This document shows, one piece after another, positions 9,451 through 18,367 of a stretch of DNA of 64,000 nt. The position numbers and the translations under genes were made by a program. The notes below the pieces were generated by a model. The model saw only the letters and a program-made list of their open reading frames with translations, made no database searches and had not been told where the DNA came from. Each line of letters opens with the position of its first letter. The first letter of the stretch is position 1. Origin of the DNA: Acidovorax sp. sic0104 (lineage in GTDB: Bacteria > Pseudomonadota > Gammaproteobacteria > Burkholderiales > Burkholderiaceae_C); assembly GCF_019219095.1 (NCBI RefSeq), contig NZ_JAHUWH010000005.1, positions 248,001 to 312,000 of the forward strand, given 5' to 3'.

Positions 9451-10140
9451 ATGAAATTTTCAAAAGCAGTCGGCTTGGCGGTACTCGCTGGCGCAGTGGC
9501 TACATTGGCGGGGTGTGCTTACCGTTCGCCGATCCCTCTCGCAGAGAATTTTGAATTGACAAGCCAGCCCAAGGTCCGCTCGGCCGGCCATTGGGAACTG
9601 GTGTCCAACGATGTCGTGGCGCAGACGCTCAGCACGCTCGACAAGGCAGGCACTGCCCCAGGCACCGCGCTGTTCGTTGCGCAGCCGCCCAATCCCAGCG
9701 CATTCGACCTCGCCTTTCGCGATTTCCTGATCACCAAGCTCGTGCAAAGCGGTGCGCCCGTGCTGCAGGATCCCGGCCAGACGCTGACGGTGACCTACAA
9801 CACCCAGGTCGTACGACACAACAGCCCCCGCCCACACTTCATCCCTGGCCAGTTCACCATGATCGCCGCGGGCCTGATGGCCGCCTATGGCCTGCGCCAC
9901 GAGCATCTGGACGCCCAGTTGCTGGGCACCCTCGGCTTCACCGCACTGGCCGACTACGGCTCCAGCATCAACTCGGGCGGCCCCACCAACACCGAACTGA
10001 TCCTGACCACCACCGTCACGCGCGGTGGCCAGTATGTGGCACGCAAGACCGATGTGTACTACCTGGAAAATGCGGACACGCCGCTGTTCCTGCGTCCCTC
10101 GTACTATCGGAACGTCAACATGAAGGTGGTCTCTCAATGA
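9451..10140 (+). CDS. Lipoprotein of unknown function, partner of the FlgO-like gene
   Basis: A 229-residue protein. The ATG at 9451 follows a strong GGAGGG (9441-9446). The N-terminus is a lipoprotein signal with the lipobox TLAGC. The mature part shows no motif I can name; its mixed strand/helix pattern (FRDFLITKLVQSGAPVL) hints at an FlgO/CsgG-like nucleotide-free fold, but this is weak. The stop overlaps the start of the next gene (ATGA), so the two are a translationally coupled lipoprotein pair. About 200 bp of relatively AT-rich DNA upstream probably holds the promoter. Confidence 0.75.
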   Translation: MKFSKAVGLAVLAGAVATLAGCAYRSPIPLAENFELTSQPKVRSAGHWELVSNDVVAQTLSTLDKAGTAPGTALFVAQPPNPSAFDLAFRDFLITKLVQSGAPVLQDPGQTLTVTYNTQVVRHNSPRPHFIPGQFTMIAAGLMAAYGLRHEHLDAQLLGTLGFTALADYGSSINSGGPTNTELILTTTVTRGGQYVARKTDVYYLENADTPLFLRPSYYRNVNMKVVSQ

Positions 10141-10694
10141 AATCCGTAGCACTCCTGACCGCGCTGGCCGCCGCAGCTTTGCTGGCCGGTTGCGCCAACA
10201 ACAGCACGCCCGTGCGCACCGAGCCTACCTACCAGGAAGCCTCTGCCAACCAGTTCCTGAACAGCAGCCGCGACGCCGTGGCCAAGCTGACCGCTGGTTT
10301 CGACCTGAGTGCAACCGGCACCGGCCCGGTGCTCGTGGCCACGGTGGTCAACGTGAACGACCTCAGCCGTTCCGCACCCCTGGGCCGCACCCTGTCGGAG
10401 CAATACGCCTCGCACATGGCAGCCACCGGCTTCGATGTGAAGGAAATCAAGCTGCGCGGCGACGTGTTCGTTCGCGAAGGCGCTGGCGAACTGCTGCTCT
10501 CGCGCGAGATCAAGGACATCGCGCGCAGCCACAACGCTTCGCTCGTGCTCGTGGGAACGTATTCGGCCGCCGCCAACTTCACCTATGTGAGCCTGAAGCT
10601 CGTGCGCACCGAGGACAGCCGCATCATCCGTGGTTACGACTACGCGCTGCCCAACGACCGCGACGTGCAACGCCTGCTGGCCGTGCCGCGCTGA
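10137..10694 (+). CDS. FlgO-domain lipoprotein
   Basis: A 185-residue lipoprotein (lipobox LLAGC near residue 20). The mature part resembles the FlgO family: an N-terminal helix (FLNSSRDAVAKLTAGFD), a strand with VVNVNDLSRSAPLGRTLSEQYASHMAATGFDVKE-like pattern, and the closing half NASLVLVGTYSAAANFTYVSLKLV. FlgO is known as an outer membrane protein needed for flagellar function in Vibrio; here no flagellar genes are nearby, so the role is open. It overlaps the preceding lipoprotein gene by 4 bp and is followed by a clear terminator. Confidence 0.8.
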   Translation: MKSVALLTALAAAALLAGCANNSTPVRTEPTYQEASANQFLNSSRDAVAKLTAGFDLSATGTGPVLVATVVNVNDLSRSAPLGRTLSEQYASHMAATGFDVKEIKLRGDVFVREGAGELLLSREIKDIARSHNASLVLVGTYSAAANFTYVSLKLVRTEDSRIIRGYDYALPNDRDVQRLLAVPR

Positions 10695-10717
10695 TCCGCA
10701 CGCTGCAAGCTCCCCCA

Positions 10718-10741
10718 AAGGCCGTTTCGACGGCCTTTTTT
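10718..10741 (+). terminator. Rho-independent terminator after the lipoprotein pair
   Basis: AAGGCCGT and ACGGCCTT form a perfect 8-bp stem closed by a TTCG tetraloop and followed by TTTT, 23 bp after the FlgO-like gene. Confidence 0.9.
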
Positions 10742-10856
10742 ATTGCCTGACCGACGAGCACCTTGGCGCCACCCGCGCGCTCCGAAACATGGCAGCGCGC
10801 CGGCCGCTGCATCGATAGTGCGGTGCGCCGCAGGGCCCCACTTAAAATCACGCCCC

Positions 10857-11684
10857 ATGACCTTCACCGACATGCTGCGCGACGCCACGGCGCAGAACAA
10901 CTCCCTGCTGTGCGTGGGCCTGGATCCGGAGCCCACGCGGTTTCCTGCAGGGATGCAGGGCGATGCCCACAGGATCTACGACTTCTGCGCAGCCATCGTG
11001 GACGCCACGGCCGACCTCGTCTGTGCGTTCAAGCCCCAGATCGCCTACTTTGCCGCGCACGGTGCCGAAGACCAGCTTGAGCGCCTGATGCAGCACATGC
11101 GCGCCAACGCACCGCACGTGCCCGTCATCCTGGATGCCAAGCGGGGCGACATCGGCTCCACCGCAGAGCAATACGCCAAGGAGGCATTCGAGCGCTACGG
11201 GGCCGACGCTGTCACTCTTTCACCCTTCATGGGGTTCGACTCCATCGAGCCCTACCTCGCCTACCATGGCAAGGGTGCCTTCCTGCTGTGCCGCACCTCC
11301 AACCCGGGTGGCGACGACCTGCAGACGCAGCGCCTGGCCAGCGTCGACGGCCAGCCGCTCATGTACGAGCACGTGGCGCGCCTGGCGCAGGGGCCCTGGA
11401 ACAAGAATGGCCAACTGGGCCTGGTGGTGGGCGCAACCTACCCGCAGGAGATCGAGCGCGTGCGGGCCATTGCGCCCACGCTGCCGCTGCTGATCCCCGG
11501 CGTGGGTGCGCAGGGCGGCGACGCCGCAGCCACCGTGCGCGCCGGGCTGCGCGACGGCGGGCCGATCATCGTGAACTCGTCGCGGTCCATTCTGTACGCC
11601 TCCAAGGGCGACGACTTTGCGGATGCAGCGCGCACCGAGGCGCAGCGCACCCGCGCCGTGCTCGAAGCCTCCCGCAGCCGCTAG
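10857..11684 (+). CDS. pyrF: Orotidine 5'-phosphate decarboxylase
   Basis: Last step of UMP synthesis. The 275-residue length and the motif DAKRGDIG (93-100, catalytic Lys95) place it in the longer PyrF subfamily (type 2) common in beta-proteobacteria; [11 protein letters not shown] and the phosphate-binding [11 protein letters not shown] are also present. The ATG at 10857 gives the family N-terminus [10 protein letters not shown]. It stands as a single gene between a terminator and a LysR gene on the same strand 66 bp downstream. Confidence 0.97.
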   Translation: MTFTDMLRDATAQNNSLLCVGLDPEPTRFPAGMQGDAHRIYDFCAAIVDATADLVCAFKPQIAYFAAHGAEDQLERLMQHMRANAPHVPVILDAKRGDIGSTAEQYAKEAFERYGADAVTLSPFMGFDSIEPYLAYHGKGAFLLCRTSNPGGDDLQTQRLASVDGQPLMYEHVARLAQGPWNKNGQLGLVVGATYPQEIERVRAIAPTLPLLIPGVGAQGGDAAATVRAGLRDGGPIIVNSSRSILYASKGDDFADAARTEAQRTRAVLEASRSR

Positions 11685-11750
11685 GGCCGCACCGCGCCCT
11701 GGGCCGAAGCACAAGCACCTGCCCGATTCGCCGGCCCACACCCCACCGCC

Positions 11751-12653
11751 ATGCAGCTCAAATGGCTTGAAGACTTCATCGTCCTCGCGCAGGAGCGCAG
11801 CTTCACCCGCGCGGCCGAGCTGCGGCACGTGACCCACCCGGCTTTCGGGCGCCGCATCCGCGCGTTGGAGGCCTGGGCCGGCACGCCGCTCGTGGAGCGC
11901 ACCAGCGGCCCGGTCACACTGACGCCCGCGGGCCACAGCTTCCTGGAAACAGCAGGCCAGCTCGCCCGGAACCTCGCCCAGTCGCATGAGGAGCTGCAAA
12001 GCCTGGCTGGCCGCCAGGCCCGCACCGTGACCCTGGCCACCGGCCGCACGCTCGCGCGCACCGTGGTGGCCGACTGGCTGGTGCGCCTGCAGCCGCTGCT
12101 GCAGGGGGGGGAACTGTGCATCCGGACGCGCGCGCTGGCAGACACCGTGGCCCTGCTGGAGCGCAACGAGGCCGACTTCTCCCTGGTCTACCACCACCCC
12201 GCGCTCGCCATCCGGCTTGATGCGCGGCAGTTCCTGCACCGGACGGTGGCGTCGGACCGGCTGGTGCCCGTCTCGCGCGCCACGGCCCAGGGGCACGCGC
12301 TACACCGGTTCGGGCCCTCCGGCGCCACCGATACCGTGCCCTATCTTGCCTACGCGCCACAGCTGGCACTGGGTCGGCTGGTGGAAGACCACCTCGCCCA
12401 CAACCCCCATGCCCCGCGCCTGCAGCGGGTGGTGGAATGCGACTCGGCCGACGCACACTATGAGTACGTGCAAAAGGGCCTGGGCGTGGCCTGGCTCCCC
12501 TGGTCCATGGTGCACGCCGACTGCCAGGCAAGGCGCCTCGCGCTGGCCGGCGATGCGCGCATGGAGGTGCGCTTCGACGTGCGCCTGTACCGCCCCAAGC
12601 GCCGCCTGGGACCGCTCGCCGAGGCCCTCTGGAAAGCGCTTTCGCAGCGCTGA
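11751..12653 (+). CDS. LysR family transcriptional regulator
   Basis: A 300-residue regulator with the N-terminal helix-turn-helix of the family (FIVLAQERSFTRAAELRHVT, then RIRALEAWAGTPLVER) and a C-terminal effector domain. In the recognition helix the usual S-Q-P/S-A-L-S pattern is changed to THPAFGRR, as in the subgroup with H-P-A-F-G. It points in the same direction as the Bug protein and hydrolase genes downstream, separated by about 200 bp holding a strong hairpin. It may control them; its ligand is unknown. Confidence 0.93.
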   Translation: MQLKWLEDFIVLAQERSFTRAAELRHVTHPAFGRRIRALEAWAGTPLVERTSGPVTLTPAGHSFLETAGQLARNLAQSHEELQSLAGRQARTVTLATGRTLARTVVADWLVRLQPLLQGGELCIRTRALADTVALLERNEADFSLVYHHPALAIRLDARQFLHRTVASDRLVPVSRATAQGHALHRFGPSGATDTVPYLAYAPQLALGRLVEDHLAHNPHAPRLQRVVECDSADAHYEYVQKGLGVAWLPWSMVHADCQARRLALAGDARMEVRFDVRLYRPKRRLGPLAEALWKALSQR

Positions 12654-12694
12654 CGCCCGGGTTTTCCCTGCATGGCGGGTACAGATTGGCAATG

Positions 12695-12717
12695 GTTGGT
12701 GCCGTTTCGGCACCAAC
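12695..12717. promoter_or_regulatory. Perfect inverted repeat between LysR and Bug genes
   Basis: GTTGGTGCCG and CGGCACCAAC are perfect 10-bp arms around TTT. A T-run (12730-12735) follows only after 12 bases, so this can be read as a weak terminator of the LysR gene or as an operator in front of the Bug gene. Confidence 0.5.
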
Positions 12718-12855
12718 TGGTCAGATCTCTTTTTTGACAATGGTGCACGCCGCAGGAAGTTTCATGACGCGCCCGATGCCCCCCCCGGTGGCCCGTGCCA
12801 GTGTCCCGTGGCGGCTTGCAGCAGTTCAGAACAAACTTTGACCAGGACCCCCACC

Positions 12856-13845
12856 ATGCACAACCCGTCTTTGTCCTCCCCGCTGCGCCGCACCGCGCTG
12901 CTGTGCGCATTCGCAACCCTCGCCGCGGTGCCCGCCTGGGCGCAGCAGGACGCCTACCCGTCCAAGCCCATCACCATCGTCGTGGGCTACCCGCCCGGCG
13001 GCAGCACCGACCTCACGGCACGCACCGTGGCCACCGAACTGGGCGCCAAGCTCGGCGTGCCCGTGGTGATCGAGAACATCGGCGGCGCGGGCGGTGCCAT
13101 CGGCGCGCAGAAGGTGGCCAACGCGGCAGCGGACGGCTACACGCTGCTGGTCGGCGCCAGCAACGAGATCGCCATCAACAAGCTGGTCACCAAGAAAGTG
13201 AAGTACGACGTCAAGGACTTCACTGCCATCGGCCTCATTGCCTCGCAGCCGCTGGTGCTCGTGGCGTCCACCGGTTCGGGCGTGAAGAACCTGGCCGAGT
13301 TCACGCAGAAGGTGTCGAAAAACCCCGGCAAGTTCAGCTACGGCAGCTCGGGCGTGGGCACATCGCTGCACCTGGCGGGCGAGATGGTCAAGGAGCAGGG
13401 CAAGCTGTTCATGACACACATCCCCTACCGCGGCGTAGCCCCGCTGACCAACGACCTCATGGGCAACAACCTGGAATACGGCGTGTTCGTGCTCTCCAGC
13501 GGACTGCCGCACATCCGCAGCGGCAAAGTGATCGCCCTGGGCACCACCGAGGCCAAGCGCTCGCCCACCACGCCGGACATCCCGGCCCTGGCCGAATCGC
13601 CGCAGTACAAGAATGTGGACATCGGCGTGTGGTTCGCCTTGCTGGCCCCGGCCAATCTGCCCAAGCCCGTGTTCGACAAGGTGAAGAAAGCCCTGAACGA
13701 CAGCCTGCAGTCGCCCGAGTTCAAGAAGAAGATGGAAGCCACCGGCTCCACGGTGGCTGCCACCAACGTGAACATCGACCAGTACCTGGCCGCCGAAGTG
13801 GCCAAGTACAAGAAGATCGTCGAATTCGCCAAGATCGAAGAATGA
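12856..13845 (+). CDS. Bug family substrate-binding protein (TTT transporter type)
   Basis: A periplasmic solute receptor of the Bug/TctC family, which bind carboxylates and related compounds for tripartite tricarboxylate transporters. It has a signal peptide (…AAVPAWAQ), then the family start YPSKPITIVVGYPPGGSTD and later PYRGVAPLTNDL. Length 329 aa is normal. The ATG at 12856 has AGGA upstream. The stop overlaps the start of the next gene (ATGA), an aspartoacylase-like hydrolase, which suggests the bound compound may be an acylated amino acid or similar; this is an inference. No TctA/TctB membrane genes are in the window. Confidence 0.93.
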   Translation: MHNPSLSSPLRRTALLCAFATLAAVPAWAQQDAYPSKPITIVVGYPPGGSTDLTARTVATELGAKLGVPVVIENIGGAGGAIGAQKVANAAADGYTLLVGASNEIAINKLVTKKVKYDVKDFTAIGLIASQPLVLVASTGSGVKNLAEFTQKVSKNPGKFSYGSSGVGTSLHLAGEMVKEQGKLFMTHIPYRGVAPLTNDLMGNNLEYGVFVLSSGLPHIRSGKVIALGTTEAKRSPTTPDIPALAESPQYKNVDIGVWFALLAPANLPKPVFDKVKKALNDSLQSPEFKKKMEATGSTVAATNVNIDQYLAAEVAKYKKIVEFAKIEE

Positions 13846-14843
13846 CCCGCAACGCCGCCACCGCCACCGACACCGACATGCAGCCCCTGACCTTTGAATT
13901 GCCTGCGCCCGACATCAGCGCCTGGCGCGCCGGCAACACCAGCACCGAAGGCGTCTGGCACTTCGATTCGGGCCGGCCCGGACGCCATGTGATGCTCAGC
14001 GCCCTGGTGCACGGCAACGAGCTGTGCGGCGCCTGGGCGCTCAAGGGGCTGCTCGAAGCCGGCGTGCGGCCCGGCACTGGCACGCTCACGCTGGCCTTCT
14101 GCAACCTCGCGGCCTTCGATCGTTTCGATGCCGCGAACCACGATGCCTCGCGCTTCACCGACGAGGACCTCAACCGCCAGTGGCTCGACGAGCGCATGGA
14201 CGCCGGCGACACCGCCGAACGCCGCCGTGCCGCCGCGCTGCGGCCCTTCGTCGCGCAGGCGGACTGGCTGCTCGATATCCACTCCATGCACGAGCCCTCC
14301 GCGCCGCTGCTGCTCACCGGTATCCAGCCGCGCAACCTGGAACTCGCGCGTGCCATGCGCTCGCCCGAGCACATCGTGGTGGACGCGGGCCACAAGGACG
14401 GCGTGCGCATGCGCGACTACGGCCGCTTCGGTGCGCCAGATGACAACGGCACCCGCTCCCTGCTCGTCGAATGCGGCTTCCACGGCGACCCCGCCAGCCG
14501 CGCCGTGGCGCAGGACCAGTGCGTGCGCTTTCTGGAGCAGTCCGGCGTCATCGGTGCAGAGGCCCTGGCGCAGTGGCTGCCCGGCTGGCGCCTGCCCGAT
14601 GCACCGCGGCAGTGGGCGCTCGAAGTGACGGGCCCCGTGGTGGCCACGAGCAGTGCCTTTCGCTTCGCGGGCCCCTACACCGGGCTGGAAGTGTTCAGCC
14701 AGGCCGGCACCGTGGTGGGCGACAACGATGGCGTTCCGGTGACCACGCCGTACGACGACTGCGTTCTGGTCATGCCCTCGGTGCGGCAGGCCCGCGCGGG
14801 CGTGACGGTGGTGCGCTTCGCGCGGCGCCACGCCCTGGCCTGA
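13842..14843 (+). CDS. Succinylglutamate desuccinylase/aspartoacylase family hydrolase
   Basis: A zinc carboxypeptidase-like enzyme of the AstE/AspA family, which cleave N-acyl amino acids. Visible zinc ligands are His57 and Glu60 in HGNE and His147 in LDIHS; a later Glu in VECGFHGD is the likely catalytic base. The C-terminal ~90 residues form the beta-rich domain usual in this family. The ATG at 13842 overlaps the Bug gene stop; a second ATG (residue 13) is possible. Its coupling to the Bug gene suggests import and deacylation of one compound. The exact substrate cannot be read from sequence. Length 333 aa. Confidence 0.85.
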   Translation: MTRNAATATDTDMQPLTFELPAPDISAWRAGNTSTEGVWHFDSGRPGRHVMLSALVHGNELCGAWALKGLLEAGVRPGTGTLTLAFCNLAAFDRFDAANHDASRFTDEDLNRQWLDERMDAGDTAERRRAAALRPFVAQADWLLDIHSMHEPSAPLLLTGIQPRNLELARAMRSPEHIVVDAGHKDGVRMRDYGRFGAPDDNGTRSLLVECGFHGDPASRAVAQDQCVRFLEQSGVIGAEALAQWLPGWRLPDAPRQWALEVTGPVVATSSAFRFAGPYTGLEVFSQAGTVVGDNDGVPVTTPYDDCVLVMPSVRQARAGVTVVRFARRHALA

Positions 14844-14867
14844 TACCGCAGGGGGAGCGGCGCAGCC

Positions 14868-15308
14868 TCACTGCGCCGCGCGCGCCGCGTCGATGTGGGC
14901 CTGCACCCGCTGCGCGAGCGCGATGTCGCCCGGGGTCTCGGGACTCCACCGGTCGATGGCGCGGGGCTGCTCGTCAGCATCCACCGCCGTATAGACGGCC
15001 ACGCAATGCACCACCTCCTGCTGCGGCTCGCCGTGTACCGCGCCGCTGCGCACCTCGATGGCCAGGTGCATGGAAGCCTCCACCGTGGATGCGAGGCGCG
15101 CATGCACCTCCACCAGGTCCCCAGGGCGAATCGGGCGCACAAAATGCGCACCGCCCACGAATTCTGTGATGCAAGGCCCTTTGGCCCACGCGCTCGCACA
15201 GGCAAAGCCGGCCTCGTCCACCCAGCGCAGCACCGTGCCGCCGGGCACGCGCCCCGCCCGCGCAAGAGTGCTCTGGGAGGCCAGGAAACGCAGGGTGATG
15301 GATTGCAT
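14868..15308 (-). CDS. Acyl-CoA thioesterase (hotdog fold, YciA/Acot type)
   Basis: A 146-residue hotdog-fold thioesterase that hydrolyses acyl-CoA. The signature GGTVLRWVDEAGFACA corresponds to the G-x-x-L-x-W-x-D-E-A/x segment of the YciA/acyl-CoA thioester hydrolase group, followed by the strand VGGAHFVRPIRPGDLVEV. I use the ATG at 15308 (MQSITLRFLAS); the frame stays open 49 codons further but with no homology. It is convergent with the hydrolase gene, 24 bp apart, and stands alone on its strand. Confidence 0.88.
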   Translation of the reverse strand: MQSITLRFLASQSTLARAGRVPGGTVLRWVDEAGFACASAWAKGPCITEFVGGAHFVRPIRPGDLVEVHARLASTVEASMHLAIEVRSGAVHGEPQQEVVHCVAVYTAVDADEQPRAIDRWSPETPGDIALAQRVQAHIDAARAAQ

Positions 15309-15460
15309 GCGGAGTGCTCCACGAAAGCGGTGTGAGGCCATTATCGCCAGCGTCCTGAGGCGCTGAGCAGCCGCGCGCGTCAGCGCCGGCCGTGCGCTGG
15401 CGTAGGCGCTGCGCGGGTTTGCGGCAGCCGGTTGCCAGCGGCCGGGCACCAGCATGGTGC

Positions 15461-15474
15461 TTGACCTGAGTCAA
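15461..15474. promoter_or_regulatory. FNR/CRP-like box upstream of chemoreceptor gene
   Basis: TTGACCTGAGTCAA is a perfect dyad with 5-bp arms and a 4-bp centre. It matches the FNR-type consensus TTGAT-N4-ATCAA at 8 of 10 arm positions. It lies 119 bp before the chemoreceptor ATG. Confidence 0.5.
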
Positions 15475-15592
15475 TACACCGCGCCCCGCTAGTGCCTACA
15501 TTGCGTAACAACTCTGCGGCACACGCATCCGTTTCGCTGGCCGGCGGCCGCACCGGTCCCCACCCTTGCACGCCCGGGCGTGCCGCCTTGCC

Positions 15593-17578
15593 ATGTCATT
15601 GCTTCACCGACTGAACCTGCTCGAAAAATTCCTGATCCTTGGGACCATCGGGCTCCTCATGAGCGCGCTGCCCACCTATGTGTATGTGGCAGACGCATTG
15701 CGCGGCATCGCCCACGCGCGCCAGGAAGCGCGCGGCGTGCCCCCGGCGCAGGCCGTCACGCGGCTGGTGCAGACGCTTCAGGTGCACCGTGGCCTGTCGG
15801 CCGGCATGCTGGGCGGCGACGAATCGCTGGCCGCACGCCGCCCCGCCGCACGCGAAGCGGTGGAAGCCGCGCTGCGCGATGTCACCGCGCGCTTTGCCGC
15901 CGCCGGCGTGCCCCCCGCGCAGGCCTCGGCATGGACCGACGCACAACAGGCCTGGCGCACCCTGGAGACGGCGGTGGCCGCGCGCGGCATCGAGCTGGCG
16001 CAGAGCACGGCGCAGCACACGCAGCTCATCGGCACGCTGCTGCAGCTGAGTGAATCACTGGTGCACGCCTACGGCCTGCAGATAGACCCCGAAGCGCCCA
16101 CGCAAGCGCTCATCCAGTCGTCGCTGATCCAGGCCCCCCTGCTCGGCGAAAAACTGGGCCTGCTGCGCGCGCAGGGCGCTGGTGCACTGGGGCGGGGCCA
16201 GCTCACGCCCGAAGCCAAGGGCCAGATGCTGGTGCTGCAGCAGCGCGTGTCCGAGCTGCAGGGCGACACCTTCCGCGGCCTGCAGCGCGCGCTGCAGGGT
16301 GACCCGGCATTGCACAAGGCCCTGGGCAGCAGCACCGAGGACATCAAGTCACAGATCCAGCAGTCCGTCCAGTTGGCCGACCGCGAGGTGATCAGCGCCA
16401 CCGAACTCAAGATGGCATCCAAGGACTATTTCGACGCGCTCACGCGCACCCTCGAGGGGCTCAACACGCTCAACACCCAGGCGCTCTCCAGCCTGGACCA
16501 GGCGCTGCAGGACCGCGTGGCGCGGCTGCAGCGCAGCCTGCTCTGGGTGGCGATGGCGCTGGCGGTGACGCTGTCGGCCACCTGCGCGATGGCACTGGTG
16601 TTTGTGCGCTCGATGACGCAGCCGCTGCAGCAGGCCGTGGGCCTGGCCCGCGCGGTGGCGCAGGGCGACCTGGCTGGAGCGCCCATCGCGCATGGGACGA
16701 ACGAGGTGGGCCAGCTGCTGGCGGCACTGCTGCAGATGCGCACGCAGCTCACGGACGTGGTGCGCCAGGTGCGCAGCGGCTCGGAGAGCGTGGCCACCGC
16801 CAGCGTGCAGATCGCGCAGGGCAACACCGACCTGTCAGCCCGCACCGAGAGCCAGGCCAGCGCGCTGGAGGAGACCGCCGCCTCGATGGAGCAGCTCAGC
16901 TCCACCGTGCGCCAGAACGCCGACAGCGCGCGCCAGGCCAGCCAGCTGGCCGACAGTGCCAGCACCGTCGCCGTGCAGGGTGGCGAGGTGGTGGCCCAGG
17001 TGGTGCACACCATGCAGGGCATCAACGCGTCATCGCAGAAGATCTCGGACATCATCGGCGTGATCGACTCCATCGCGTTCCAGACCAACATCCTCGCGCT
17101 CAACGCCGCGGTGGAAGCAGCCCGCGCGGGCGAGCAGGGCCGTGGCTTTGCGGTGGTGGCCAGCGAGGTGCGCAGCCTGGCCGGCCGCAGCGCAGAGGCC
17201 GCGCGCGAGATCAAGGCACTCATCAGCGCCAGCGTGGAGCGCGTGGAGCACGGCACGGCCCTGGTGGACCGCGCTGGCACCACGATGAACGAGGTCGTCC
17301 AGGCCATCCGCCGCGTGACGGACATCGTGGGCGAGATCAGCACGGCCAGCCACGAGCAGTCGCTGGGCGTGGCCCAGGTGGGCGAGGCCGTGACGCAGAT
17401 GGACCAGGTCACGCAGCAGAACGCCGCCCTGGTCGAGGAAATGGCCGCCGCCGCCGGCAGCCTCAAGGTGCAGGCCGAGGACCTGGTGCAGGTGGTGTCG
17501 GTGTTCCGCCTGGGGGACGAGGGCCGCACGCGCATGCATGCTGCCGTGCCAGCGCGCGCATCGCTACAAGTTCAATAG
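15593..17578 (+). CDS. Methyl-accepting chemotaxis protein with NIT-like sensor region
   Basis: A 661-residue chemoreceptor. TM1 is near residues 12-30 and TM2 near 310-335; the ~280-residue periplasmic part begins with [20 protein letters not shown], which matches the start of NIT (nitrate- and nitrite-sensing) domains (L-Q-x-h-R-G-L-S). A HAMP region follows ([20 protein letters not shown]), then the signalling domain with the highly conserved hairpin tip [20 protein letters not shown]. The C-terminus (ASLQVQ) lacks the CheR-docking pentapeptide. I chose the ATG at 15593; the frame is open 9 codons more. The stop TAG lies inside a dispersed repeat. No che genes are nearby. Confidence 0.93.
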   Translation: MSLLHRLNLLEKFLILGTIGLLMSALPTYVYVADALRGIAHARQEARGVPPAQAVTRLVQTLQVHRGLSAGMLGGDESLAARRPAAREAVEAALRDVTARFAAAGVPPAQASAWTDAQQAWRTLETAVAARGIELAQSTAQHTQLIGTLLQLSESLVHAYGLQIDPEAPTQALIQSSLIQAPLLGEKLGLLRAQGAGALGRGQLTPEAKGQMLVLQQRVSELQGDTFRGLQRALQGDPALHKALGSSTEDIKSQIQQSVQLADREVISATELKMASKDYFDALTRTLEGLNTLNTQALSSLDQALQDRVARLQRSLLWVAMALAVTLSATCAMALVFVRSMTQPLQQAVGLARAVAQGDLAGAPIAHGTNEVGQLLAALLQMRTQLTDVVRQVRSGSESVATASVQIAQGNTDLSARTESQASALEETAASMEQLSSTVRQNADSARQASQLADSASTVAVQGGEVVAQVVHTMQGINASSQKISDIIGVIDSIAFQTNILALNAAVEAARAGEQGRGFAVVASEVRSLAGRSAEAAREIKALISASVERVEHGTALVDRAGTTMNEVVQAIRRVTDIVGEISTASHEQSLGVAQVGEAVTQMDQVTQQNAALVEEMAAAAGSLKVQAEDLVQVVSVFRLGDEGRTRMHAAVPARASLQVQ

Positions 17579-17616
17579 CTGCCAGCGCTTGATGGTCAAG
17601 CGCTAGAAGTCATTTT
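17575..17616 (+). repeat. Dispersed gene-end repeat, copy A
   Basis: AGCGCTTGA-TGG-TCAAGCGCT is a perfect 9-bp stem, flanked by ATAGCTGCC on the left and AGAAGTCATTTT on the right. The TAG in the left flank is the stop codon of the chemoreceptor gene (17576-17578). It lies between two convergent genes and may terminate transcription. Same family as the copies at 22151, 29815 and 58806. Confidence 0.75.
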
Positions 17617-17633
17617 CGTTTGAATACCACGCG

Positions 17634-18014
17634 TCAAATCCCCGGGGCGGCGCGCTCGATGCCCAATGCAGCCAGCTCCGCATCGCTGAACACCCGCGAG
17701 CGCGTGTGGAAGGCCTTGCCCTCGGGCCCTTCCAGCGAGAAGGTGCCGCCCGTGCCATCGATCACGTCGATGATGAGCTGCGTGTGCTTCCAGGTCTCGT
17801 ACTGCGCGCGCCCGATGTAGAACGGACAGCCGCCGATGTCGCCCAGGTACACGTCGCCCGCGCCCATCGTGATCTCGCCGGGCAGATAGCAGTTGGCCGC
17901 GCTGTTGTCGCAGCAGCCGCCCGACTGGTGGAACATCAGGTCAGGCCCGTGCTTGGCTTGCAGAAAGGCCACCAGCTCCAGCGCGGCGGGGGTGGCGATG
18001 ACTTTGTCGACCAT
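17634..18014 (-). CDS. DUF779 family protein, aldehyde dehydrogenase-associated
   Basis: A 126-residue cytoplasmic protein of the DUF779 family, which is often encoded beside aldehyde dehydrogenases; its biochemical role is not established. Conserved residues visible: HQSGGCCDNSAANCY (His29, Cys34, Cys35, Cys42) and GGCPFYIG (Cys63), a cluster that could bind a metal or form a redox site. The ATG at 18014 follows GGGAGAC. It lies downstream of the aldehyde dehydrogenase gene on the same strand but is separated by 350 bp holding two large hairpins, so whether they share a transcript is open. Confidence 0.88.
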   Translation of the reverse strand: MVDKVIATPAALELVAFLQAKHGPDLMFHQSGGCCDNSAANCYLPGEITMGAGDVYLGDIGGCPFYIGRAQYETWKHTQLIIDVIDGTGGTFSLEGPEGKAFHTRSRVFSDAELAALGIERAAPGI

Positions 18015-18119
18015 GGGTGTCTCCCGGTTCATCAGCGTCAATGGAAGCAAGCGTCCCGGCACGTTGGAACAACGGGCCGGCAGCAGGCGCTTGCAGCGGT
18101 TCACAAACCGTTCCTGGCT

Positions 18120-18285
18120 AGGGATCCTCTGCACGAATCGAGCTGCCAAGTGTGCGCTGCGGATCGGGATGGCGTGCAAGGCGCAAAACGCAGCAATAGC
18201 CGTAGCTATTGCGAGTATTTGCAACGCCGCAGGCCGCCCGAGACCGCAGATGCACACGGCGCGATGATTCGTGCAGAGGGTCCCT
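18120..18285. repeat. 166-bp imperfect palindrome
   Basis: The outer 20 bp at 18120-18139 and the reverse complement of 18266-18285 match at 19 of 20 positions (shared core CTCTGCACGAATC). The innermost part, GCAATAGC-CGTA-GCTATTGC (18193-18212), has exactly the same centre. In between the arms match in patches (for example GTGTGC, GCGG, CGGG on each side). It could be a non-autonomous mobile element, a structured RNA or an attenuation structure. No gene-like frame explains it. Confidence 0.75.
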
Positions 18286-18346
18286 AGGCGTCTTCGTCGC
18301 AGACAGTAGCAACGCTACGGCAAGACGGAGCAACGACGCCAGGGAC
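18280..18346 (+). repeat. Second hairpin next to the palindrome, T-run after it
   Basis: GTCCCTAGGCGTC (from 18280) pairs imperfectly with GACGCCAGGGAC (ending 18346), and the inner GTAGC-AAC-GCTAC (18306-18318) closes the loop. The element shares its first bases with the right arm of the 166-bp palindrome and is followed by GGTTTTTGG on the plus strand. Confidence 0.6.
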
Positions 18347-18367
18347 GGTTTTTGGACCGCCACCCCC

